Below are positions 51,627 through 59,380 of a stretch of 64,000 bases of DNA, piece by piece. A program made the translations under genes and the position numbers. The notes below the pieces were generated by a model, which ran no database searches, was not told the DNA's origin, and worked only from the letters and a program-made list of their open reading frames with translations. The stretch lies in NCBI GenBank assembly GCA_001689515.1, contig LUJR01000047.1:30274-94273 (forward strand), in the 5' to 3' direction. Position 1 is the first letter of the stretch; the number at the start of each line of letters is the position of its first letter. The DNA is from Bacteroidales bacterium M7 (GTDB taxonomy: Bacteria > Bacteroidota > Bacteroidia > Bacteroidales > Muribaculaceae).

Positions 51627-51840
51627 CCTCCATAGGAGGCACACAATCCCACGCATGAGCTGTGCGCCACCTACAGCGGCGTACATCGGCGGAGTGACAA
51701 TAACATGGGTCAGCCAAGCCCAAGGCTTGTATGACCCATGCCTAATATATGCGACCCCTCTGGGGGCGACATTGTATCATCTATGCTTAAGTTAATGTCA
51801 TGTCCCTACGGCGAGGGTACGTCTCCGACGTATCTTTTGG
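51627..51840. repeat. Cluster of small palindromes with odd-sized loops
   Basis: TGCCTCCATAGGAGGCA (51627-51643), CGACCCCTCTGGGGGCG (about 51752-51768), TACGTCTCCGACGTA (about 51819-51833) and the motif TATGACCCATGCCTAATATA (about 51730-51750). The same types occur at 36925-37030 and at the ends of the 53-kb RAYT element. Confidence 0.65.
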
Positions 51841-51892
51841 CTTGTTTGATTCTTGCGTCCAACACCATGATGTCGCATATCTCTACAATAAA

Positions 51893-51931
51893 GCGAGGCA
51901 TCCAGCCTGGCTGTGGGGGTGGATGCCTCGC
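51893..51931 (-). terminator. Terminator of the ROK kinase gene
   Basis: GCGAGGCATCCA (51893-51904) pairs perfectly with 51920-51931. On the minus strand the stem is followed by TTTATTG; on the plus strand by TGTTTT. It may work in both directions. Confidence 0.75.
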
Positions 51932-51951
51932 TGTTTTAAGTATTCGGGATG

Positions 51952-52968
51952 CTATGCCTGTGCCACTACTGCGGAGGAGGAGGGGGGAGGCACGATGGAT
52001 ACGAGGGGCTTGGCTTCCCAGCCGAGGGCGCTGGCACCGAGCACTGCGGCATCGGCTTCCTTGAGCTCGCTGAGCAGGATCTTCACTTTGCCCTTGAAGA
52101 TGGGCATCATGTTCTTCTCCATAGAGGTGCGCAGGGGGCGCAGAAGCAGTTCGCCGCTCTTGGCGAGACCGCCGAAGAGAATGATTGCCTGGGGAGATGA
52201 GAACACGGTGAAGTCAGCAAATGCCTGACCGAGGAGGTCGCCTGTGAACTCGAACACGTCCTTGGCGAGCTTGTCACCAGCCATGGCTGCGTCATATACA
52301 TCCTTTGATGTGATGTCTTCGGCAGGTATCTCGCGGAGCACCGAAGGCATGTCCTTGCGGCTGTCGAGGAACTCGCGGGCTGTGCGAGCCACGCCTGTGG
52401 CTGAGCAGTAAGCCTCGAGGCAACCCGTGCGTCCGCATCCGCAGAGGCGACCGTTGTTGCGCTTCATGATGGTGTGGCCGAGCTCGCCGGCGAAACCGTC
52501 ATGACCGTAGACAAGCTGACCGTTGATGACGATGCCGCTGCCTACGCCTGTGCCTAGGGTGATCATGATGAAGTCCTTGAGTCCGCGTGCCGCGCCGTAG
52601 GTCATCTCGCCGATGGCAGCCGCGTTGGCGTCATTGGTGATGGCGACAGGTACGCCGAACTTCGCGCTGACGAGCTGTGCCAGAGGTATGGGAGTAGGCC
52701 AGGGGAGATTTACGCCGTCCTCTATCACGCCGGTGAAATAGTTGGCGTTGGGGGCTCCGATGCCTATGCCGTGTATTTTCCCCACTGCATCGTTGGCTTC
52801 GAGGAGGCGCAGTGTCTCCTGGTAAAGCTCGTCGATATAGTTGTGGATGTCATTGTGCTTGCGGGTTTTGATGCTTGCGCTGGCAATAACCACGCCACGT
52901 GCGTCTACTATTCCAAACACTGTGTTGGTACCGCCTATGTCGATACCAATTACATATGGTTTGCTCAT
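51952..52968 (-). CDS. ROK family sugar kinase (glucokinase type)
   Basis: 338 aa. The phosphate loop is GIDIGGTNTVFGIVD (about 8-22), the catalytic region is TLGTGVGSGIVINGQ, and the ROK zinc site is GELGHTIMKRNNGRLCGCGRTGCLEAYCS with the Cys ligands of CGCGRTGC. The substrate is probably glucose or N-acetylmannosamine; glucokinase is the default for this length and sequence. It is monocistronic, with a -7 element on the minus strand at 53065-53072 and a terminator at 51893-51931. Confidence 0.9.
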   Translation of the reverse strand: MSKPYVIGIDIGGTNTVFGIVDARGVVIASASIKTRKHNDIHNYIDELYQETLRLLEANDAVGKIHGIGIGAPNANYFTGVIEDGVNLPWPTPIPLAQLVSAKFGVPVAITNDANAAAIGEMTYGAARGLKDFIMITLGTGVGSGIVINGQLVYGHDGFAGELGHTIMKRNNGRLCGCGRTGCLEAYCSATGVARTAREFLDSRKDMPSVLREIPAEDITSKDVYDAAMAGDKLAKDVFEFTGDLLGQAFADFTVFSSPQAIILFGGLAKSGELLLRPLRTSMEKNMMPIFKGKVKILLSELKEADAAVLGASALGWEAKPLVSIVPPPSSSAVVAQA

Positions 52969-53313
52969 GTGTCTAATTATTTAGGTTTAAGTTAAGAAGT
53001 TTTCGCTTAGGTCAGATGTTTCGCCGAAATATACAGGATTTAAGGCATATATCGTTGTCACCTACAAAGTTAATCAAAATCTGATACAATAGCGGCAATA
53101 TTGGATTTTTTTTGGCTGCGAGCACGCAGGGAGATGCCGCAGTGTAGTTGAAACGAACGATAATTTTGGATAAAGGCACGTCGGAGACGTGGCAGCTGTG
53201 ATTAGCCCCATGCACGGAGCGTCAGCGAACGTTCATGGGGTATCAGCCAGCATATGATGACAACCTCGGAGAGGTTGGGACACGCTATCAGATATTTTGC
53301 TAACTTTGTCGAT
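52969..53313. other. Intergenic region: ROK promoter and left arm of the RAYT element
   Basis: The first half is AT-rich and includes the ROK promoter. From 53175 the left inverted repeat of the 703-bp RAYT element begins. No gene other than the transposase that follows. Confidence 0.7.
53065..53072 (-). promoter_or_regulatory. -7 promoter element of the ROK kinase gene
   Basis: Reads TAACTTTG on the minus strand, 97 nt before the ATG. A loosely placed ATTG lies about 22 nt upstream. Confidence 0.5.
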
Positions 53314-53877
53314 ATGAGTAAAGTTAACAATCATATCCATGCGGTCATCAATACATACTGTCGGCACATGACTATCGATTCTGACCATGCCGAATCGTTG
53401 TACCGATTCATTTGGGCTTTGTTGCGTGACAGAAGTTGCCATCTGTACCGAATCGGAGGTATAGAAAACCATATTCACATCCTTTTTGACCTTGATCCAC
53501 GTCATGCTTTAATGGATGTCATGCGTGACATAAAACGAGAAAGCAGTAAGTGGATGAAATCTTCGGGGCTTTTCTCGTCATTTGAAGGCTGGGGCAAAGA
53601 ATACTTTGCATGCGGTTGCAGTCATGAGGGTCTGAATGCCGTGATTGAGTATGTCAAAAGACAACGTGAGCATCATTATGGCATGGGAATCACTTTTGAG
53701 GAGAATTTCGTACCATGGTTGTGAAGGAATCTATGATATGGAATGACCGGATGCTGACATGATCATGTGGGTCACAACCTCTCCGAGGTTGTCATCAGAT
53801 GGTGGATGATACCCCATGAACGTTCGCTTACGCTCCGTGCATGGGGTTAATCACGGCTGCCACGTCTCCGACGTGCC
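53175..53877. mobile_element. RAYT-type mobile element with roughly 105-bp inverted ends
   Basis: The left end 53175-53282 and right end 53770-53877 are imperfect inverted copies. Each has three hairpins: CACGTC-GGA-GACGTG, a CCCCATG..CATGGGG stem enclosing GGAGCG..GAACGTT, and CAACCTC-GGA-GAGGTTG. A single Y1 transposase gene (53314-53724) lies between. TTAG precedes the CCCCATG stem, the typical REP foot position. No target duplication was found. Confidence 0.85.
53314..53724 (+). CDS. REP-associated tyrosine transposase (second, different RAYT)
   Basis: A 136-aa Y1/HUH transposase. HUH residues are HIH at 53-55; the nucleophile is probably Tyr113 in IEYVKRQREHH. These positions are identical to those of the 375-812 protein, though the sequences are otherwise divergent. 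I chose ATG 53314, just after a TAACTTTG promoter element (53301-53308). It is flanked by long inverted arms of its own repeat family. It appears intact. No tnpB-like accessory gene. Confidence 0.88.
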   Translation: MSKVNNHIHAVINTYCRHMTIDSDHAESLYRFIWALLRDRSCHLYRIGGIENHIHILFDLDPRHALMDVMRDIKRESSKWMKSSGLFSSFEGWGKEYFACGCSHEGLNAVIEYVKRQREHHYGMGITFEENFVPWL

Positions 53878-54182
53878 TATGTATGACAGCTCCCGAGGGT
53901 GTTGCAGAACTGTATTTAAACATGTTTGAGGGTGTTGCAGAACTGGAAATTCTTCAATCTGTAGGGACATGCCATGGCATGTCAGCCTTTCTATAGCGTG
54001 CTTCAAGCCGCCACAGACAGCCCAGTCAGACATGCCATGGCATGTCCCTACAGATTTTAGCGTGATTTTGGCAGTTCTGCAACACCCTCAAATTTGACGG
54101 AGTTTGTCGCATGATTCCTGAGTTCTGCAACACCCTCCTTAGGTCGACTCTATAGCTGCCTCTCCCGGCAGCCGCTGTGCGG
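53725..54182. other. Gene-free region: right arm of RAYT element and composite repeat
   Basis: This includes the right arm (53770-53877) and the REP-F/REP-A composite (53895-54138). Nothing else that I can assign. Confidence 0.75.
53895..54138. repeat. Composite repeat: doubled REP-F arms enclosing a REP-A pair
   Basis: GAGGGTGTTGCAGAACT occurs twice on the left (53895-53911, 53928-53944) and its complement twice on the right (54073-54089, 54121-54137). Between them are REP-A cores 53965-53984 and 54028-54047 of the CCATGG variant. A symmetric layered structure. Confidence 0.88.
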
Positions 54183-55808
54183 TCAGAAGATGTGCATGAT
54201 GTTGCCGTGTTCGTCGGTGAAGGGGGGCTGGTCGATGGAGGTGGTGTAGGGACCGTCGAAGCGGAAGTCCATCGACTTGATCGGGAAGAGGAAGGTGGGG
54301 AAATACTGGTCGATGGGGGCGATGAGGATGTAGCGTCGTCCGTCGTCGGCGGTGAAGGGGTAGGTCTGGCACACCTGGTCTTTGACAAACGGACCCAACC
54401 GTGTGGTGAAGATGGGCAGATAGGCGTGGTCGGCATCATCAGGCATGTAGAGCCATCCGTCCACCGAGCGTATGCTGGCATTGCCGGGGATGGGGGTGCC
54501 GCTCGTAGGGGTGACCGATTTCAGGGCTGCAGGGATGATCCAGCGGTGGGAGCGGTCATCGCTGTTCATGCCGATGTATTCGCTGTAATACCACACGTTC
54601 CACACGTCAAAGAGGCATGCGTCAGGTTTGCGCCAGCAGATTAGATTGTTTCTGACCGGCGGGGGTAGTTCGACGAATACCGCACCTGGTGACATCGCTC
54701 CGCGGGCTTCCATATCGTGCCACACCTTGCAGTATTGCCAGCTGCGGTGGATGACGGCGGCGTAGTGCCAGCAGAGCAGGGCGGTTATGATGGCGGCGAT
54801 GGTGAGTGATGGCGCGGTGTCTGTCCTCCACCGCCGTGGCAGAGTCTCCGCCAGGCAGCGCATGATGCCGAGGATGGAGGCGATGTGCGCCACGGTGGAT
54901 ATCCTCTCGCCTCGGGTGATGACGGTGTTTATGCCTATGGATGTCAGCGCGACCATCAGCAGCATGATAATCCACGGCGACAGCAGTGCGCGCCAGTCGC
55001 GCAGATGCACCGCACGGCATATCACGCATATTATAAATATGAAAAATGACACCTGCAGCTTGCCCACAGCCACAAGATTGTGTATCGGGTTGTAGTCGCT
55101 GATGACGTAGCCGCAGTTGTTGATAGCTGTCAGGACCGCTGTTATGCAGAGGAATATCGTGCCGGGGACAATCCACAGTGCCAGCCTGACGGCATGGCGG
55201 CGATGGGGTGTGGCGATTATGTATGCCAGAGACCCCACGACCAGCGATATGCTGAAAGCCTCGTGCCACACTCCGAGCACGAGGGCGTTGACATAAGACC
55301 ATCGCGATCGCGGACCATCATCGGTGAGCGATATGATGTAGGCGCACATCATCGCTGCAGGGGGCAGATAGTTGAGCGCGAAGCAGAGGGTGAAGAAGTT
55401 CTCAAACCAGGGCGGGAATATCGTCACCGCCAGCAGCGCGATGGTCACGAGAAGCAGGTTGCGTCCGTCGATACGCGCAAAGCGGCATATGCCCCAGCTC
55501 AGCCACAGCACGCATCCCGCCGGCACTAAGGCAGACACCCATACGGGCAGCAGTTGCAGGAACATGAACACCACGTTGGCAAGACGCGTGTTGTCCGAGG
55601 TCAGATGCACACGCATAGTCTCCCAGAATGCGTCCCATGATATGGAGTCAGACACTCCGCGCAGGTAATCTGCCTGCAATATCCCATACCAGTAGTCGTC
55701 GCTGATGCGCGGAAAAAGGGTGAATATAGCCCAGTGCGCCAATGCAAAAAGCCCCAGGAGTGACCAGAAGGTCACCGCCGGGGCTTTGATGTCAGTGCTG
55801 ATTTTCAT
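54183..55808 (-). CDS. Polytopic membrane protein (DUF6056-like, glycosyltransferase-C-like topology)
   Basis: 541 aa from ATG 55808 (MKISTDIKAPAVTFW); longer starts only add repeat-derived residues. About ten transmembrane helices fill residues 10-350. The first loop has an acidic pair (FPRISDDYWYGIL), as in GT-C-type glycosyltransferases, followed by a periplasmic C-terminal domain of about 190 residues (VFVELPPPVRNNLICWRKPDACLFDVW..). This suggests a lipid-linked sugar transferase or related envelope enzyme, but the assignment is tentative. Bounded by a REP-E pair upstream. Confidence 0.65.
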   Translation of the reverse strand: MKISTDIKAPAVTFWSLLGLFALAHWAIFTLFPRISDDYWYGILQADYLRGVSDSISWDAFWETMRVHLTSDNTRLANVVFMFLQLLPVWVSALVPAGCVLWLSWGICRFARIDGRNLLLVTIALLAVTIFPPWFENFFTLCFALNYLPPAAMMCAYIISLTDDGPRSRWSYVNALVLGVWHEAFSISLVVGSLAYIIATPHRRHAVRLALWIVPGTIFLCITAVLTAINNCGYVISDYNPIHNLVAVGKLQVSFFIFIICVICRAVHLRDWRALLSPWIIMLLMVALTSIGINTVITRGERISTVAHIASILGIMRCLAETLPRRWRTDTAPSLTIAAIITALLCWHYAAVIHRSWQYCKVWHDMEARGAMSPGAVFVELPPPVRNNLICWRKPDACLFDVWNVWYYSEYIGMNSDDRSHRWIIPAALKSVTPTSGTPIPGNASIRSVDGWLYMPDDADHAYLPIFTTRLGPFVKDQVCQTYPFTADDGRRYILIAPIDQYFPTFLFPIKSMDFRFDGPYTTSIDQPPFTDEHGNIMHIF

Positions 55809-55837
55809 GTATGGGCAGTTTGCTCGCTCATATGCTT

Positions 55838-55915
55838 GTAGGGACGCGGCGTGCCGCGTCATCAAACGCCATACACCACGCCTGGTGGCGATGACGCGGC
55901 ACGCCGCGTCCCTAC
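55838..55915. repeat. REP-E inverted pair
   Basis: GTAGGGACGCGGCGTGCC.. (from 55838) and its complement ending CCCTAC at 55915. Between two minus-strand genes. Confidence 0.88.
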
Positions 55916-55940
55916 ATTAAAAATGGCTGTTTTTACGGAT

Positions 55941-58082
55941 TTACTTCGCTTCGGGCTTGAGCCAGCGGTCGAGCCAGCGGAAGAATACGCGCTGCCACAT
56001 GACGGCGTTCTGAGGCTTGAGGATCCAGTGGTTCTCATCGGGGAATATGAGCATCTCGGCAGGCACTCCGCGCAGACGTGCGGCGTTGAACGCCATCATG
56101 CCCTGCGAGGCGAGGATGCGGAAGTCGTACTCGCCGTGGGTGACGAGGATGGGGGTGTCCCAGCGGTCGACGAAGCGGTGGGGCGAAGCCTTGGCGAAGG
56201 TGTTCTGTGCCACGGGATTCGACTTGTCCCAGTATGCGCCGCCCATGTCCCAGTTGGCAAACCACATCTCCTCGGTCTCGAGATACTGGGTCTCCATGTT
56301 GAAGATGCCCGCGTGGGCAATGAAGCAGGCGAAACGCTTGTCGTGGTTGCCGGCGAGCCAGTAGACCGAGAAGCCTCCGTAGCTTGCGCCTACTGCGCCG
56401 ATATGGGCTGCGTCGATGTAGCTCTCGCGCTTGAGGTCATCCACTGCGGCGAGGTAGTCCTGCATGTTCTGCCCGGCATAGTCACCCGAAATCTGCTCGT
56501 TCCACTTGGTGCCGAAGCCCGGCAGACCGTGGCGGTTGGGGGCAATGACGATGTAGCCCTGGGCTGCCATGAGGGCGAGGTTCCAGCGTGTGCTCCAGAA
56601 CTGGCTCACTGCCTGCTGCGGTCCGCCCTGGCAGTAGAGGATGGCGGGATATTTCTTCGTTGCGTCAAATTCGGGGGGATAAACGACCCACACCGTCATG
56701 TCCTCGTCGGAGGTGGTGCGGACTATGCGCTTCTCCACCGTGGGCATCTTGAGCTTGGCAAGCAGCTCGGTGTTGACATCGGTGAGCTGGGTGACTGCCT
56801 TTGCGGGGTCTTTGGCTTTGAGATTGACGGCGCAGATTTCATTGGGCGCGAGCATGGAGTGGCGCATGGTGATGAGGGTCTTGCCTCCGGCTACGGGTGC
56901 GAGCGATGCGAAGTCGCATACACCCTCAGCCACTGTGCGCACCTTGTGGCTCCTGACATCTATGCTGAAGATGGGTGTCACGCCGCCCTTGGGAGCTATG
57001 AAATAGATTTCCTTGCCCGAGGGTGCCCAGGCGATATTGTCGGCGGTGTAATCCCACTCGGTGGTGAGGTCGGTGCGCGCGCCTGTAGCCATATCCATGA
57101 CGAAGATGCGGTTTTTGTCGCTCTCGTAGCCGTCATGCTCCATCGAGAGCCATGCCAGCTGCGAGCCGTCGGGCGAGAACACGGGCATGGTGTCGTAGCC
57201 CATCATACCCTCTGTGAGGTTGCGCGTGGTGCCGTCGGCAAGGGTGTAGAGGTAGAGGTCGGAGTTGGTGGAGATGGCGTATTCCATGCCGGTCTTCTTG
57301 CGGCTTACGTAGACCACCGCTTTGTCATCGGGAGTCCATGCAAACGATTCGATGCCGCCGAAAGGCTTCATCGGGGCTTCGTACATAGGTTCGTCAGCCA
57401 TGATGTCCTTGATGTTGACCACCTCGGCGCCGGTGTAGTCGCCTATGAAGGGGTGGGGGATTTCGGTCACCCACTCGTCCCAGTGCTTATACATCAGGTC
57501 GTCGATGACACGGCCTGTAGCCTTGGGCAGGTCGGGATAGATGTCTTTGGCGTCACGTGAGTATTTGATGTTGGCGATCAGGAGCACCTTCTTCTCTGCA
57601 GGGGAGAAGAGGAAGCCGCCGATGCCCCCCTCGACCTTGGTGATCTGCTGGCGGTCGGTGCCGTCGGCGTTCATGGTCCACAGCTGGGGCTTGCCGTCCT
57701 CGCCCTCATAGGTGAAAGCTATCTTGCGTCCGCCGTCGATCCACACAGCCGCGCCCTCGCTCTTGGGGGTGCGGGTGATGCGGCGCACGTTCTTGCCGTC
57801 GATGTCAGAGACGTAGAGGTCGACGTTGGAGCGGTTCTGCTCCACGCTCTCGTAGCCGATGCCGTAGAGGAGCGACTTGCCGTCGGGCGACACCGCAGGT
57901 GCTTTGACGCTTCCGAGAGCCTCGAGGGCGTCGATGTTGTATTGTCCCGAAGCATCGGGAGTGAAGTCGGGCTTCTCGATAAGCGGAGCTTCCGCCTCGG
58001 CTGGGGCAGCTTTGGCTATTTCTGACGATGTAAGCATGAGCATCGTGGCGGTTAATGGTAGTAACAGTTTTCCGTGTATCAT
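55941..58082 (-). CDS. S9 family serine peptidase (prolyl oligopeptidase/DPP-like)
   Basis: 713 aa with a signal peptide (MIHGKLLLPLTATMLMLTSSEIAKA), so probably periplasmic. Residues about 45-420 are a WD40/TolB-like beta-propeller (VSPDGKSLLYGIGYESVE; FSPDGSQLAWLSMEHDG). The C-terminal alpha/beta-hydrolase has the nucleophile in GASYGGFSVYW (Ser about 567), Asp in THGEYDFRI (about 651) and His in FPDENHWI (about 684). This fits a DPP5-like or acylaminoacyl peptidase releasing peptides from protein fragments. It is not linked to its neighbours by overlap. Confidence 0.92.
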   Translation of the reverse strand: MIHGKLLLPLTATMLMLTSSEIAKAAPAEAEAPLIEKPDFTPDASGQYNIDALEALGSVKAPAVSPDGKSLLYGIGYESVEQNRSNVDLYVSDIDGKNVRRITRTPKSEGAAVWIDGGRKIAFTYEGEDGKPQLWTMNADGTDRQQITKVEGGIGGFLFSPAEKKVLLIANIKYSRDAKDIYPDLPKATGRVIDDLMYKHWDEWVTEIPHPFIGDYTGAEVVNIKDIMADEPMYEAPMKPFGGIESFAWTPDDKAVVYVSRKKTGMEYAISTNSDLYLYTLADGTTRNLTEGMMGYDTMPVFSPDGSQLAWLSMEHDGYESDKNRIFVMDMATGARTDLTTEWDYTADNIAWAPSGKEIYFIAPKGGVTPIFSIDVRSHKVRTVAEGVCDFASLAPVAGGKTLITMRHSMLAPNEICAVNLKAKDPAKAVTQLTDVNTELLAKLKMPTVEKRIVRTTSDEDMTVWVVYPPEFDATKKYPAILYCQGGPQQAVSQFWSTRWNLALMAAQGYIVIAPNRHGLPGFGTKWNEQISGDYAGQNMQDYLAAVDDLKRESYIDAAHIGAVGASYGGFSVYWLAGNHDKRFACFIAHAGIFNMETQYLETEEMWFANWDMGGAYWDKSNPVAQNTFAKASPHRFVDRWDTPILVTHGEYDFRILASQGMMAFNAARLRGVPAEMLIFPDENHWILKPQNAVMWQRVFFRWLDRWLKPEAK

Positions 58083-58117
58083 GGGTATAATAAATATAAT
58101 GTGATTTCTGTATCAGG

Positions 58118-58432
58118 TTATTTGCGGCTCTTGCGCTTGGGATTGGCTGGAAACCATCCTCGCTCCACGCGCTTCCGCTGCTCGAACACTTCCAGTATGG
58201 ACCAGAACGAGGAGAACGCCGTCACGGCAAGCAGCGATGACCACAGCACATCGTCCACAAGGTATGATGCCACACCTAACACGACTCCGCATATGGCAAA
58301 CACCCACCAGCATCCGGTGCCGAAATAATATTCCCCCTTGATCACAAGCGGATGAAACAGCCCGATGATAATGAATGTGGCGAGTCCGATGGCTAAGCCG
58401 AGCAGGTGGAGGTCGGTAAGTATCTGGGTCAT
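58118..58432 (-). CDS. DUF4491 family membrane protein
   Basis: 104 aa with three hydrophobic helices (LHLLGLAIGLATFIIIGLFH; TGCWWVFAICGVVLGVASYLV; SLLAVTAFSSFWSILEVFEQ) and a basic C-terminus (ERGWFPANPKRKSRK). The motif HPLVIKGEYYFGTGCWW is typical of DUF4491. Function unknown. It is 15 nt downstream of murI and probably co-transcribed. Confidence 0.82.
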   Translation of the reverse strand: MTQILTDLHLLGLAIGLATFIIIGLFHPLVIKGEYYFGTGCWWVFAICGVVLGVASYLVDDVLWSSLLAVTAFSSFWSILEVFEQRKRVERGWFPANPKRKSRK

Positions 58433-58447
58433 GACATTAAATAACTT

Positions 58448-59290
58448 CTAAAGGTTTACGTGTTCGGCATCTACGAGGTGGTGCAGAAACAGCGATGCCA
58501 GTTCGTTGAACTTCACGGGGTGCTCTGTGGTGAGATAGCGGCAGTCGGCGTTGCGCTTGATGAGGCGGTCTATTTCAGGATGTCGGTTGAGATATGCGTC
58601 GAGGCTGTCCGCTACCAGTTCGCCCTGGGTGATGATGCGGGCGCGGTCACCCACAGCCTCGGTGATTTTGTCAAGCAGCAGAGGGTAGTGGGTGCATCCG
58701 AGCACAAGGGTGTCGATGGCTGGATCCATCTCAAAGAGGTTGTTGATGTACTTGTGCACGAAATAGTCGGCTCCAGGACCGTCAGCCTCGCGGTTTTCCA
58801 CCAGCGGCACCCACATCGGGCATGCCATGGATGTGACCACCAATGCCGGGTCTAATTTCGACAGCTCCATGTCGTAGCTGCGTGACTGCACAGTGCCGGG
58901 GGTGCCGAGCAGCCCTATATGCCCTGTGGAGGTGACGTTGACGATGTCCTCTACCGTGGGCAGTATGACTCCGAGCACCTTGCGCTTGCCGGGGATGCCG
59001 GGCAGGTCGCGCTGCTGTATGGAGCGGAGGGCTTTGGCTGAGGCGGTGTTGCATGCCAGGATGACCAGATGGCATCCCTGCGCAAAGAGGTATTTGACCG
59101 CCTCGAGGGTGAATTTGTACACTACGTCAAACGAGCGCGTCCCATAGGGGGCACGTGCATTGTCGCCGAGATATATGTAGCTCATCATCGGGAGCTTGTG
59201 GCGTATCTCCTTGAGGATGGTCAGTCCGCCGTATCCGCTGTCGAATACTCCGATGGGTCCCGGTGTCTTGTCATTGGTTATGTGAGTCAT
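58448..59290 (-). CDS. murI: Glutamate racemase
   Basis: Makes D-glutamate for peptidoglycan. 280 aa. DSGYGG at 17-22, the catalytic Cys80 in LACNTAS and Cys199 in LGCTHYPLL are both present. The start codon lies 8 nt from a minus-strand TAAATTTG (59298-59305). The gene diverges from dnaE. Confidence 0.95.
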   Translation of the reverse strand: MTHITNDKTPGPIGVFDSGYGGLTILKEIRHKLPMMSYIYLGDNARAPYGTRSFDVVYKFTLEAVKYLFAQGCHLVILACNTASAKALRSIQQRDLPGIPGKRKVLGVILPTVEDIVNVTSTGHIGLLGTPGTVQSRSYDMELSKLDPALVVTSMACPMWVPLVENREADGPGADYFVHKYINNLFEMDPAIDTLVLGCTHYPLLLDKITEAVGDRARIITQGELVADSLDAYLNRHPEIDRLIKRNADCRYLTTEHPVKFNELASLFLHHLVDAEHVNL

Positions 59291-59297
59291 TGCAATG

Positions 59298-59359
59298 CAA
59301 ATTTACAAGTAAATTTTGACCTATTAGTTGGATTCGTTGAAATTTTGTCAGTAAATTTG
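59298..59359. promoter_or_regulatory. Divergent promoters of murI and dnaE
   Basis: Minus strand: TAAATTTG at 59298-59305, so close to the murI ATG that the transcript would be almost leaderless. Plus strand: GTTG (59327-59330), 21-nt spacer, TAAATTTG (59352-59359), 22 nt before the dnaE ATG. Both fit the Bacteroidota consensus. Confidence 0.55.
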
Positions 59360-59380
59360 TACAATATCCCCTGATAACTT

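Larger units (their letters stand above)
50942..51951. other. Gene-poor region: AT-rich island, REP-A/B/G repeats, terminator
   Basis: 50942-51150 is strongly AT-rich against G+C-rich neighbours and holds TACTTTTG (51021-51028), a 29-codon frame (51033-51122, GTG start) and a hairpin at about 51149-51174. Then come REP-A (51189-51267), REP-B (51298-51321), a REP-G inverted unit (51353-51574) and a set of small palindromes with spacer motifs (51627-51840). The ROK terminator follows at 51893-51931. Confidence 0.7.

Noticed and set aside
19907..54051. REP-A copies as a CRISPR array
   Set aside because: Units are dispersed singly between genes as inverted pairs, spacers within pairs are homologous to each other, and no cas genes are present.
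54183..55865. Longer N-terminal start of the polytopic membrane protein at 55865
   Set aside because: The extra 19 residues translate the REP-E palindrome; ATG 55808 opens directly on the first membrane segment.
55851..57560. 569-aa plus-strand frame over the S9 peptidase gene
   Set aside because: Antisense to a gene with an intact Ser-Asp-His triad; its N-terminus translates REP-E.
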